Source of the DNA: an uncultured Bacteroidaceae bacterium
GTDB taxonomy: Bacteria; Bacteroidota; Bacteroidia; Bacteroidales; Bacteroidaceae
Direction: 5' to 3'
Length of the DNA stretch: 64,000 nucleotides
Assembly: GCA_905233765.1 (NCBI GenBank)
Contig: CAJOCU010000004.1
Coordinates: forward strand, 62,001-126,000
This document shows, piece by piece, positions 53,630 through 61,990 of the stretch. The translations under genes and the position numbers were made by a program. Each line of letters opens with the position of its first letter. Within the stretch, counting starts at the first letter, position 1. The notes under the pieces are model-generated. The model ran no database searches, was not told the origin of the DNA, and was given only the letters and a program-made list of their open reading frames with translations.

Positions 53630-54859
53630 ATGAGACAGGCATATAAACTATTAAGAATTAGGCTCATCGCCTTTGCATTCGCCAGCCTGTTATTCTCAGT
53701 ATCTGTTGTGGGGCAAGAGCAGCCCGCCATACAGGATTCCCTATGGGAAGAAGGATTTGAAGACATCCAGACAATCGTCAAAGGCGACACCCTCTACCTC
53801 TCAATAGAGGACAGGGCTCACCGAGGAACCTTCCGCGGAGCCGTCGCCGCACTTAGGCTAATCAACGAGAGCCAGCCCGACGTTCAATACGTCGAAATGC
53901 TACTCACTGACTATAAAATGCCACAGCTCATCGTCCACGCCCTCAGGCGTGAGGGAACATGGGACGTTAGCGTGGATCGACAAATGGAACAGGCGCAAAA
54001 GGTGCTAAAAGGCGTGAAGCCACGAGCATCTTCGACAGGTAGAATCGACATTACAGTCTTTCCCATGATCAGCCTTGTCAACAACAAGTTAGATCATCTC
54101 TTCGACTACTGTATAAGCATTGCACCTGCCTTCGCGACAACACTTTGGAAAGGATCCAGGGTTACGCTACAACCCATCTTCCCTATCCTTAATAACTTGG
54201 ACCCCGACGAGACCCAACGCTATATTCAGATAGGGCAAGCCAATCTAAGCCAACAGATTCTATCCACTTCCAGATGGCACGCCTCAGCAGCTATTGGATT
54301 CTTCCATGCCGAACGCGCCGGATTGCAGGCCAAAGTGACATTTCATGTACTTCGGAATCTTGACCTCAGTATTAATGCAGGATACACCTACGGTGTCAAC
54401 TACACCAAGCAGAAGGGATTCGGATTCATCCGCGATTCGCAGCGCCTCAACTTCATGGCACACGCCTCCTACTATGAGCCCCGCACCCAACTACAGATAG
54501 AACTCCTCGGGGGTCGTTTCCTTTACGGAGACTACGGTGGACGTCTTGATGTCACACGCCATTTCGGAGAATTCGCCATTGGTGTTTACGGCATCCTGAC
54601 AGGAGGTGAATACAATGCGGGGTTCCATTTCGCCATTCCAATGAGCGGCAAACGCCAACGTAGGAAAGCATTCGTGAGACTTCGGTTACCTGAATACTAT
54701 GCCGTGGAATACAGCATGCAATCCTTCTTCAAGTATTGGGAAGAGAAAATGGGACAAAACTTTGTCACCCAACCCGACCAGAACCGCGCCGCACACCATT
54801 GGGAACCCGCCTTTGTCGAGACCTACATTCGAAAGATGCTTAACGGCACTATTAAATGA
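53630..54859 (+). CDS. YjbH-like outer-membrane protein
   Basis: 409 aa. Signal peptide to about 30 (FASLLFSVSVVGQ). Residues 45-130 resemble the alpha/beta module at the start of YjbH proteins. The C-terminal half is a likely beta barrel (LQIELLGGRFLYGDYGGRLDVTRHFGEFAIGVYGILTGG, then FHFAIPM) close to the YjbH pattern. YjbH proteins are tied to exopolysaccharide export. No sugar-polymer genes lie next to it here, so the pathway is open. Confidence 0.65.
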   Translation: MRQAYKLLRIRLIAFAFASLLFSVSVVGQEQPAIQDSLWEEGFEDIQTIVKGDTLYLSIEDRAHRGTFRGAVAALRLINESQPDVQYVEMLLTDYKMPQLIVHALRREGTWDVSVDRQMEQAQKVLKGVKPRASSTGRIDITVFPMISLVNNKLDHLFDYCISIAPAFATTLWKGSRVTLQPIFPILNNLDPDETQRYIQIGQANLSQQILSTSRWHASAAIGFFHAERAGLQAKVTFHVLRNLDLSINAGYTYGVNYTKQKGFGFIRDSQRLNFMAHASYYEPRTQLQIELLGGRFLYGDYGGRLDVTRHFGEFAIGVYGILTGGEYNAGFHFAIPMSGKRQRRKAFVRLRLPEYYAVEYSMQSFFKYWEEKMGQNFVTQPDQNRAAHHWEPAFVETYIRKMLNGTIK

Positions 54860-54910
54860 GATAAAATAGAGTAATATAAACCAAAAAACAATTTAAAAAC
54901 TTTACACACA

Positions 54911-55342
54911 ATGAAAAAGTTTCTTCTTTCTCTCTGCGTACTAGCTGTTGCTGGTGTATGCGTGTTCATGACCTCCTGCAAGGACGACGATGAATTGCAG
55001 ACACGTGTGAACTCTAACGTGGAAACCGCTATTGCCGCTGCACAGGACGACGCCAACTACGACTATCAGTATGTGCTCAACGGCCAGACCTACACCTCCC
55101 TGGAGGCTCTGCAAAACGCTATCTCTGAACTTCCCGCAGATACTCAGAATGAGGTTTATGTGGTTGCTACCAACAAGACCACTGGTGAGGTGAAGCAAGG
55201 TACCACCAGCTCATTCACCGCTCCTCAGCCCGGTCAGTCCACGACCGTGAAAATCGAAGTTCCTGGTACCACCACCACAACCGCTGAAGTGACGCTGAAC
55301 ACCACCCTTGAGTCACAGCACTCTGGTGGCGCAGCAAAATAA
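54911..55342 (+). CDS. Small lipoprotein, family not recognised
   Basis: 143 aa. Lipobox FMTSC at about residue 23. The mature protein has a short alpha/beta-like region (YQYVLNGQTYTSLEALQNAISELPADTQNEVYVV) and a Thr-rich end. Strong codon bias. 51 bp after the YjbH-like gene and followed by a terminator, so perhaps the last gene of that transcript. Confidence 0.75.
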   Translation: MKKFLLSLCVLAVAGVCVFMTSCKDDDELQTRVNSNVETAIAAAQDDANYDYQYVLNGQTYTSLEALQNAISELPADTQNEVYVVATNKTTGEVKQGTTSSFTAPQPGQSTTVKIEVPGTTTTTAEVTLNTTLESQHSGGAAK

Positions 55343-55367
55343 TAAGTCACAAGACATCAAAACGAAC

Positions 55368-55402
55368 AGAACCCGATATCTATTGGATATCGGGTTCTTT
55401 CT
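55368..55402 (+). terminator. Terminator after the small lipoprotein
   Basis: Perfect 13-bp stem AGAACCCGATATC / GATATCGGGTTCT, 5-nt loop, then TTTCTG. Confidence 0.9.
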
Positions 55403-55452
55403 GTAGTATCACTTCCCTGTGTCCCTTGAAATGCATTTTTCCCTTCCTTTTT

Positions 55453-55482
55453 TTTGTTTTTTATTAAATAGTTGTACCTTTG
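55453..55482 (+). promoter_or_regulatory. Promoter of the secreted endonuclease/phosphatase
   Basis: TTTG (55453-55456), 18-bp spacer, TACCTTTG (55475-55482), 37 bp before the chosen start. Confidence 0.6.
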
Positions 55483-55519
55483 CGGCATACAATTCATCTG
55501 GTCAACAAATCGTATAGGT

Positions 55520-57085
55520 ATGAACAAGAGAATATTCGTGATAGCGGCGGCACTGGCGCTGCTGACGACGGCCACGCTGGCCGACGATGTAATCACCGTG
55601 TGCGGACAAAACGTGCAAAACTTCTTCTACTCCCTGGACCGCGAACGTACACAGAGCAACGGCGTGGCAATCAGCAACTACACAACCACCGAGGGTCGCA
55701 CAGCCAAGGCACAGGCCATCGTGCAGGCGCTGGCACCCTACGCTGCCGACATCTATGCCTTCAACGAGGTGGAAGCCAAGCCCCAAGGTGCCGACACAGA
55801 GGCAATGGAGATTCTGGCAGCTGAGATGAGCCGCGTCACCGGACACACCTACAGCGCGGTCTCCGACAATCTCACCTACGACCTGGCGTCAGACGCCTCA
55901 GGGGCCATCAAGTCGGGCTTCATCTACCGCACGGATAAGGTGGAGCCGGTGGGACAGAACGTTTCGACCGCCGTAGGCTACGCCTATATATACCCCCTGA
56001 TGATGCGGCTGCAGACATTCCGTAGCCTGGCCTCCGGCGAGCAGTTCTCGCTGAGCATGAACCACTTCAAGGCCAGTACAAGCGATGACTACGCCGAGGA
56101 TGTTGCGAAGCGCGAATTGAATTCCATCGCCCTGCTGAAAGGGCTGGACCAGGCCACAGACCCCGACATCCTGGTCATGGGCGACCTGAACAGCGTGATG
56201 GGCGAGCAATGTCTGCGCAACCTCACAGACGCCGGCTACGAGGAGCAGATCCTCAAGTGGGAAGGCCCCAACGCCTATTCCCACTGGTTCGATAGCGGCT
56301 CACTCATCGACCACGTCTTCGCCAACAGCACGATGGCGCAGCAGGTGACCGATGCCCACATGCTCCATATCGCCAACGTCCATTCCGTGGGGAAGAAAAA
56401 TGCGTACTCAGACCACGATCCTTATCTGGTGACGCTGAACCTGAAGGCACAGCCCGCTGCGACCTACCACTATACCAGAGCCGCGACGATGACGCCCGGG
56501 GTGCCCCACCTGATGGTTGCGCCCATCAACGGATTCAAGGCCGCCAAACCCGTAGCCCCCGAGAAGAGCTACGAATACCAACTGACAACGAGCGTCACAG
56601 ATGTGGACGGCGTCATCACGATGAGCGACGCCAAGCAGGCCTTCATCTTCGAGGACACAGGCGATGGCAACTACCACATCAAGGACTACTACGGGCGCTA
56701 TGTGTACCAGTTCCTCAACACCTCGTCCAACAAATACACCAGCAGCACAAACATGGGAGTGCAGGCCGATGCGCATCCCTTCACGCTGACACCTCAGGCA
56801 GACGGAACCTTCAAGATTCTCAACACCACATCCAGCTGCTACTACATCGCCCTCACCTACAACAGCACACCCCAGTTTGCGCTTTATAACTACGCCTCGC
56901 TCCGCTCCGGACAGTACCTGCCTTGGCTCTATGCCTACGACCCCAACGCCGCCCCCACAGGCATCAGCAATGCCGACGAAACAACCAAACCCACTTCCAC
57001 CCGCAAACTCCTCATCAACGGTCACCTCCTCATCGTGACGCCCAATGGCCGTCGCTACAACATCCAAGGCATCGAGCTCCGCTAA
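55520..57085 (+). CDS. Secreted endonuclease/exonuclease/phosphatase-family protein
   Basis: 521 aa from ATG 55520, giving a clean signal peptide (MNKRIFVIAAALALLTTATLA); the track start is 16 residues earlier. EEP fold with the metal/catalytic set: NEVEAK (Glu), HFKAS, GDLNSV (Asp, Asn), YSDHDPYLV (Asp-His). Could cut nucleic acid or hydrolyse a phosphodiester outside the cytoplasm. The C-terminal 190 residues form a beta-rich domain and end with VTPNGRRYNIQGIELR, close to the short T9SS tails seen in Prevotella proteins. Confidence 0.85.
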   Translation: MNKRIFVIAAALALLTTATLADDVITVCGQNVQNFFYSLDRERTQSNGVAISNYTTTEGRTAKAQAIVQALAPYAADIYAFNEVEAKPQGADTEAMEILAAEMSRVTGHTYSAVSDNLTYDLASDASGAIKSGFIYRTDKVEPVGQNVSTAVGYAYIYPLMMRLQTFRSLASGEQFSLSMNHFKASTSDDYAEDVAKRELNSIALLKGLDQATDPDILVMGDLNSVMGEQCLRNLTDAGYEEQILKWEGPNAYSHWFDSGSLIDHVFANSTMAQQVTDAHMLHIANVHSVGKKNAYSDHDPYLVTLNLKAQPAATYHYTRAATMTPGVPHLMVAPINGFKAAKPVAPEKSYEYQLTTSVTDVDGVITMSDAKQAFIFEDTGDGNYHIKDYYGRYVYQFLNTSSNKYTSSTNMGVQADAHPFTLTPQADGTFKILNTTSSCYYIALTYNSTPQFALYNYASLRSGQYLPWLYAYDPNAAPTGISNADETTKPTSTRKLLINGHLLIVTPNGRRYNIQGIELR

Positions 57086-57133
57086 GAAATATATTTTTTC
57101 ACACCATTCATCCGCACATGTCATAAGACATCA

Positions 57134-57163
57134 TTGTCTCAAATCGTGGGACAAGCGAGAGAA
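57134..57163 (-). repeat. 30-bp repeat, copy 1
   Basis: Begins TTGTCTCAAATCGTGGGACA. 29 of 30 bases recur at 60376-60405 in the same orientation. Both copies lie 20-35 bp downstream of the stop of a minus-strand accessory gene. The ends can pair weakly (TTGTC / GACAA). Confidence 0.8.
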
Positions 57164-57196
57164 AAGTTGTATCACTATATTTATTGTCCTCCTGCA

Positions 57197-57834
57197 CTAT
57201 AACCGTTTAATCTCTGCATCTACGACGAAGAGGTCGCCATCCTTATCACGAAGGACATTGCGAGGAACAAGGTCCCAAACAACATAGCGCTCGTTAACAA
57301 AACAACCTTGGCGGTCTTCTTTTTCGAAGCCAAGAGCTGCCATAAATGTATCAATCGCTATTTGGGGCGTTGATCCCGCTTCCTTTATGAGTGCTTGTTG
57401 AAGGATGGATATACACTTCTACCGCCAAAGCCAGTGAAACCATAGAGCTTATAAAAGGTCTCAGGGAAGAGTTCGTTATGCATTAAGGCTTTTTCAAGCA
57501 ACGACAAGATAGAACCTGTGTTCATGAGGTTATTGACCTTGAAAATCTGGTCGTTCAACACATAAAGCTCATTTTCATTGCCACTCAGCCCAGGCTCTCC
57601 CAACTCACAGAGCCTTTCCATAGGCACCCAAAAACCGTTCTCCTTAGCGTAGTCTTCTGAGGCACGTGCTTCGGCATCCGCGAGACTTAAAGTAGTTTCG
57701 CTTGTTCCAGGTTGCGTTTCATATATTCCACAGCGTCTGCGGAGTTCATCGGCAATGCATTTAATGCGGCTATTTTCCGCATCTTGCGTTCCGACGATTC
57801 TTGATGGAAGTGGTTGAGGTAAGTCATGATTCAT
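57197..57834 (-). pseudogene. Polyvalent-protein-kinase-like gene, frameshifted
   Basis: The ATG frame runs 149 aa (57834 to 57385) and then stops, but another frame carries on directly with protein-like sequence to TAG 57197-57199: ILQQALIKEAGSTPQIAID, FMAALGFEKEDRQG, then VVWDLVPRNVLRDKDGDLFV. The switch falls near GTGTATAT at about 57405; one added base would rejoin the two. Together about 210 residues resemble the kinase-like domain found in large polyvalent proteins of mobile elements, including a catalytic-loop pattern D-x4-N and VVDAE. Known members usually sit in plasmids, phages or conjugative elements, so this is a likely leftover of one. Confidence 0.6.
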
Positions 57835-58093
57835 AGGATTGCGATAACTGCTACTGTGCTGTTATGATTTCGGGCACAAAGATACAACTAATAAAGAAAA
57901 TAGAAGAAGAGGAAGGAGAAAAAAGCGATTTAAGAGAGAAAAATGAAAGAAATATGGTCAATAGTCCTAGATACTATAGGAAGGCGTTAAAGAAGAACCA
58001 TACTACACGATGTACGACAAAAAGCAGAAGATTTTTACACGATAGGGGGAACACTGTCGAATATTTTAATAAGGTTCGCTTACATATACGAGT

Positions 58094-58217
58094 ACGCGCG
58101 TAAGTTTTTGTGATAGATAACCTACACTCCTATACTAATACAAGTTTATATGTTTTATATCAAACAATTGAATGGGTGTAGGTTCGGGTGTAGGTTATAA
58201 GAAAAGGTGTATGTTTT
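58094..58217 (-). repeat. Dispersed intergenic element, copy 2
   Basis: Reverse-orientation partner of 1302-1423: ACGCGCGT, then AACCTACACTCC, about 45 bp of other sequence, then GGGTGTAGGTTCGGGTGTAG and GGTGTATGTTTT. Order and spacing of the parts are kept while the spacer is not. Confidence 0.75.
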
Positions 58218-58274
58218 AACATATTTTTTTGCATTTTACACAGATAAAGATTGGGATTTTCGAAGAAAATATTA

Positions 58275-58282
58275 TATCTTTG
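58275..58282 (+). promoter_or_regulatory. Orphan -7 box facing the rhodanese-MBL gene
   Basis: TATCTTTG on the plus strand, followed by a small inverted repeat (CGCAA / TTGCG). No plus-strand gene follows; transcription would run into the 3' end of the minus-strand gene. Confidence 0.4.
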
Positions 58283-58321
58283 CAACGCAACCAAGATTGC
58301 GAGTGATGAGTAAAAAATACC

Positions 58322-58379
58322 TTGAACCCTTGAACTCTTTAAACTCTTAAACTCTTAAACTCTTGAACCCCTTAAACCT
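58322..58379 (+). repeat. Tandem TTAAACTC / TTGAACCC array
   Basis: Seven units of 8-9 bp in the spacer before the end of the rhodanese-MBL gene. Related in sequence to the 7-bp TAAAC arrays. Confidence 0.75.
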
Positions 58380-58391
58380 CGTGCGTTCGAA

Positions 58392-59450
58392 TCACTCATA
58401 GTGCCTGATTCTCACATCTATGCCAAGATCTTTCAGCTCCGATGAAATCCCTTTTACATCCGTCTGGCCGTAATGATACGGGAACAACACCTTGGGCTTC
58501 ACCATCTTGGCAGCCTTCACCAGTTGCACCGTGGTCATCGTATAAGGCTGGTTGCAAGGCATGAAGGCGATATCGATGTCCTTGATGTCCTGCATCTCAG
58601 GGATGTCCTCCGTATCGCCGGCGATGTAGATGCGCAGTCCGTCGATCGTCAGGATATAGCCGTTGTCACGTCCTTTCGGGTGAAACTGTGTGCGTCCCTC
58701 GGAAATGTTATAAGCTGGAACAGCTTCTACTTTGATGTCATCGAATATGGACTCTTGCCCATTGACCATGATCTCACCATACCCCAGCATCTCCGCACAG
58801 CGCTTGTTGGTAATCAGTTGCGTTTTCTCGCCTGTCAGCACCTCGATGGCTTCCTTGTCGAAGTGGTCCCTGTGCTCATGCGTCACGAAGATATAGTCAG
58901 CCTTCGGCATCGTGCTATACGCTATCGTCTTGTCGCCGAGTTGCGTTACAGGGTCAATCTCTATCTCCTTTCCGTCATACTCCATGCGAATGCTGGCGTG
59001 AACCAAAGCATGGAATTTCAACGTCTTTCCACCCTTCGTCTTGAACACATCCACCTCATAGGTATCCGTCGTCACTGGCATCTTAGCCTCTTTCCAGGCA
59101 ATGATACCACCCTTCAGGTTCACCGCCTTATAACCCTCCGCCGCCAGTCTTCCGGCAGCGTTCGCCGACCGTCGTCCGCTTCTGCAATACACGGCAATCG
59201 TCTTGTCCGTCGTCAGTACCCCTTTCGCTTTCTCGATGAAGTCCCTTTGTGCCTGATCGATGTTCAAGGCACCCTCGAGGTGTCCCTCTTTGAACTCATC
59301 AGCCGTGCGCACATCCAGCACCACGACATTCGGGTCATTCACCAACTCCGCGAATCCCTTCACATCCGTATCTTCATAATTAGCCTGACCGCAGGCCGTT
59401 GTCAGCCCAAACGTTGCCAACAAACAAGCAAAAATATTTTTCATATTCAT
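58392..59450 (-). CDS. Rhodanese - metallo-beta-lactamase-fold fusion lipoprotein
   Basis: 352 aa. Lipoprotein signal ending LTTAC (Cys about 20). Rhodanese domain at about 28-130, with the active-site loop YCRSGRRSA (Cys near 89). Then a UlaG-like MBL domain from about 145: VHASIRMEYDG, metal motif THEHRDHFD, IAGDTEDIPE, and YHYGQTD at the end. Known rhodanese-MBL proteins usually have the MBL part first; here the order is reversed. Could act in sulfur-compound handling at the cell envelope. Confidence 0.9.
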   Translation of the reverse strand: MNMKNIFACLLATFGLTTACGQANYEDTDVKGFAELVNDPNVVVLDVRTADEFKEGHLEGALNIDQAQRDFIEKAKGVLTTDKTIAVYCRSGRRSANAAGRLAAEGYKAVNLKGGIIAWKEAKMPVTTDTYEVDVFKTKGGKTLKFHALVHASIRMEYDGKEIEIDPVTQLGDKTIAYSTMPKADYIFVTHEHRDHFDKEAIEVLTGEKTQLITNKRCAEMLGYGEIMVNGQESIFDDIKVEAVPAYNISEGRTQFHPKGRDNGYILTIDGLRIYIAGDTEDIPEMQDIKDIDIAFMPCNQPYTMTTVQLVKAAKMVKPKVLFPYHYGQTDVKGISSELKDLGIDVRIRHYE

Positions 59451-60025
59451 TCAATCCTTATTTTATTTCATTTCCTATTCTCATTGCGAACAATCAACTT
59501 TCCCTTCTCCCCTCAGCCCTCATACTTTGGCACCGTATGGAGTGGCTATTTCCATTTCGGAAACAGTTGAATCAGGCCATCGCCTTCTGTGTAGCCGAGA
59601 TTATCTCGGTAACTGATTCTTTTTTCAATTCAGCCTTCATACTTCAGCCTTCACACTCCTATCTGCCATATATCTATACTAATTTTATTCCGCTCTTGCA
59701 GCTGCAAAGATACCACATTTATTTATATGTAGTATGGAAAAGGTGGAAATGTTATAGGTATAGAAAACTTTTTTCAAAACAGTTAGCACATATCACTGGG
59801 CCATCATCACGATTCCCAAACCTTTTTGGACAAGAGCGCAAAATTGCGCCCTTGTACTTTCATCGAATCACCAGCCAAGGAAGAAAGACATCAATAAATC
59901 CAACTATCAATATCTTTTGATTTATTGTTTCATTTTTCACTCCTCATACTGTTGAGGTGTGAACTTATCTATTGGATTTGTTCTAAGCAACGCAAAGATA
60001 TGCCATTTTGCAATCGTTGTCGCTT
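59451..60025. other. Spacer with a repeat copy and two minus-strand -7 boxes
   Basis: TATCTTTG on the minus strand at 59705-59712 (probable promoter of the rhodanese-MBL gene with a 250-nt leader) and again at 59993-60000. The 25-bp repeat copy lies between them. A short palindrome CCGAGATTATCTCGG is at about 59593. The 173-aa plus ORF here looks like chance. Confidence 0.5.
59773..59797 (-). repeat. 25-bp repeat, distant copy
   Basis: One mismatch to the reverse complement of the copies at 1559-1583 and 6983-7007. It also shares the next bases with the 6983 copy (TCATCxCGATyCCC), so the repeat unit is longer than 25 bp. Confidence 0.75.
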
Positions 60026-60217
60026 TTAGTCATTTATTTCTGGGGTACAGAGATATCCCTCTGTCTGCTCCACACATTTATACCCCCTTCTCCCTATGAA
60101 ATGCTTGAGGGCCTTGAACTCATTCAAGTCCTTGCACTTCACAGAATACGGGAGAATCTCCTTTCCGATGCCATCACCATCGTTGTCAATCTCCTTATAA
60201 TATACTTCTTGCCACAT
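60026..60217 (-). CDS. Small hypothetical protein
   Basis: 63 aa, charged, with no signal. It contains EIDNDGDGIGKEILP and a C-terminal stretch with two Cys (GYKCVEQTEGYLCTPE). Not recognised. Composition and length suit a small accessory gene; it lies between the repeat copies and the GIY-YIG module. May be chance. Confidence 0.4.
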   Translation of the reverse strand: MWQEVYYKEIDNDGDGIGKEILPYSVKCKDLNEFKALKHFIGRRGYKCVEQTEGYLCTPEIND

Positions 60218-60375
60218 GGCTTTTAGTTTTTTGATTGTTTGACGCTGCCGCTCGAACTCGTTCGCTCATTCTTCAGACTCGCGTCTTATTAGGTGACGCT
60301 CATAGAAGCGTCGTAAACGCCGAGCGCGAGCTTCTCCCTCTAAAGGAAGAGAGTCTTGAGAAAGGTAGCAGCAGG

Positions 60376-60405
60376 TTGTCTCAAATCATGGGACAAGCGA
60401 GAGAA
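60376..60405 (-). repeat. 30-bp repeat, copy 2
   Basis: 29 of 30 bases match 57134-57163. It lies 22 bp beyond the stop of the GIY-YIG gene. Just upstream, 60240-60370 has several short inverted repeats (GACGCT / AAGCGTC) and no gene. Confidence 0.8.
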
Positions 60406-60426
60406 TAGTGATGGAAGGTTGCCATT

Positions 60427-61710
60427 TTAATATTCAACCGTCCCTTCTTCCTTCAGGCGCTCTATTCTATCTGCCGTCGTTTTCTTAATGTCGTACTCAA
60501 TGATATCTCCCAGATGGTAGAACACTTCATTGGGCTCGCGGAACTCCGTTCTTGTCACCTTCACTAGCATTGCATCATGACTTCTGTCATAGCTGGTATA
60601 GAGTCGTAGGAAATGAGGTTGTCGCACATATCTCTTTCCTGTTGCCTTGTCAATTCGGGTCAATTTGCCGAGCGTAGTGTTTCTGATTTCTCGTGACTCG
60701 ACAGTTTGAAATCCAGCCATAATATCGTCAAAAGCATCCTGCATGAGGCTCATGCTCAGGACATCGAAGCCATCCACATTTGCTTTTCCTGTCTTTACCC
60801 GGTCCTGCTGAATCACCTCAATCTTCTCCAAGGCCTGCAGTTCCACATTATATTTATAGTCCACAATGCTTCCATCCGCGAACTTGGCAATGGCTTGGCG
60901 GATTATCGGCAAGGGCACCACGAACCACTCTTCAGGAACGGCACCACCGACCTTCACATGAAACCTTGCTGCCGCAAAGAACTTATGAATCAAATACTCC
61001 AACTTTTGGACGTTGATGTTATACACCTGATATGTACTGATAATCTCTACGTCAGCCATCAGATAGGTACTTTCGTTCTTCGCATTCTTGACGCGCTGCT
61101 CAACGGGCGTCGTAGAGAAGCCTATCTTATAGAGGTTCTCAACGGAAGAAATACGTTCATCCTCCGATTTTGACCGAAGAATGTAAATCCACCCTTGCGC
61201 CTGGTCATCTTCTGAGAGTGCTTGCTGACTGGTAAAAGCGGCCAACTCATTTCCATCGTTCACCTCTGTCACGATGTAGCCGTTCTTGGTGATGTTCTTT
61301 CCTATGGTGCGGAACAGGATATTCGACTCGGTGCCGTCTTCATAGATTACCCGCGAGCGCCCGTCTTTTCTCACTCTGTCTTTGATCTGTCGGTTATCAA
61401 TATCCAATTGGTCTACAAATCCCATGATGCCATCCGCAATGAAGAACACTTTCTCTTTCAGGTTGTCTTCCTTAAAGCGAATAAGACTGCGCCGACCCTC
61501 TTTCAGTTCTTGATGCACTCGCACAAACAAGCCTGCATAGTCGCTGAAATTATCACAAGGCTTACGTCTAGCTATTTCGTCTGCCTTCTGTTTTTTCATC
61601 CGTCCCTTCTTGATGGGCTCAGACAGGTTGAACAGTTCCTTCTCTGTTGAATTCAAATCGAAGATAGGATCATCCAGTATCTTGTCAAGGTCTATATCGT
61701 TAGTCATCAT
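60427..61710 (-). CDS. GIY-YIG (T5orf172-type) nuclease-like protein
   Basis: 427 aa. The nuclease-like unit is at about 170-270: GWIYILRSKSE, LYKIGFSTTPVEQRVKNAK and KLEYLIHKFFAAARFHV, with GWIYIL / YKIGFS as the GIY-YIG strands, the Arg of QRVKNA and a later Glu. The flanking regions are unknown. Its start overlaps the 95-aa gene by 11 bp, and the order helicase - small protein - GIY-YIG suggests one functional unit. Probably a defence or DNA-processing enzyme; no known system assigned. Confidence 0.8.
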   Translation of the reverse strand: MMTNDIDLDKILDDPIFDLNSTEKELFNLSEPIKKGRMKKQKADEIARRKPCDNFSDYAGLFVRVHQELKEGRRSLIRFKEDNLKEKVFFIADGIMGFVDQLDIDNRQIKDRVRKDGRSRVIYEDGTESNILFRTIGKNITKNGYIVTEVNDGNELAAFTSQQALSEDDQAQGWIYILRSKSEDERISSVENLYKIGFSTTPVEQRVKNAKNESTYLMADVEIISTYQVYNINVQKLEYLIHKFFAAARFHVKVGGAVPEEWFVVPLPIIRQAIAKFADGSIVDYKYNVELQALEKIEVIQQDRVKTGKANVDGFDVLSMSLMQDAFDDIMAGFQTVESREIRNTTLGKLTRIDKATGKRYVRQPHFLRLYTSYDRSHDAMLVKVTRTEFREPNEVFYHLGDIIEYDIKKTTADRIERLKEEGTVEY

Positions 61711-61987
61711 ATACCGTGTCTAAAAGGTTTAACTTGTCTTCGTTTCTCAGTATCTCCCGTCTGGCATCATCCTCGATGATGCCCTTCAGTCGCTTGGCCA
61801 ACAGCCATTCTTCGCGTTGTTCCTTATTCATCCTGGGGGCTCGTCCCTGATGCGCTTTGCTCCACTGGCAGATTGCCAAAAAGCCGTCCCTTACCACCTG
61901 TTCTGGTGTTTGTTTGGGAGCCTTTGGGTGCACATTCGCGAACAACGGGTCGTCGAATATCTCTAATAAATCTTTAGGCCATTCCAT
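61700..61987 (-). CDS. Small protein between helicase and GIY-YIG nuclease
   Basis: 95 aa, acidic and helical. The first residues (DLLEIFDDPLFANV) resemble the start of the GIY-YIG protein (DLDKILDDPIFDLN), hinting at a shared docking motif. Overlaps the nuclease gene by 11 bp and lies 3 bp after the helicase stop. Function unknown; a linker or specificity factor is possible. Confidence 0.7.
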   Translation of the reverse strand: MEWPKDLLEIFDDPLFANVHPKAPKQTPEQVVRDGFLAICQWSKAHQGRAPRMNKEQREEWLLAKRLKGIIEDDARREILRNEDKLNLLDTVYDD

Positions 61988-61990
61988 ATA

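Larger units (their letters stand above)
57835..58391. other. Gene-free stretch with repeats and an orphan promoter
   Basis: No credible gene. Contains a purine-rich run (57890-57960), the second dispersed element, a plus-strand promoter box at 58275-58282 and an array of TTAAACTC units. The 79-aa ORF at 57864-58103 is Lys/Arg/Glu-rich, probably chance. Confidence 0.6.

Noticed and set aside
57864-58103. 79-aa plus-strand ORF
   Set aside because: Purine-rich, Lys/Glu-heavy translation without domain or promoter; overlaps the dispersed element.
58380-58400. tRNA-like GTTCGAATC
   Set aside because: Only the T-loop-like motif is present; no acceptor, D or anticodon stems fit around it.
59399-59920. 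173-aa plus-strand ORF
   Set aside because: Overlaps the start of the rhodanese-MBL gene, its leader and the 25-bp repeat; aromatic-rich chance sequence.
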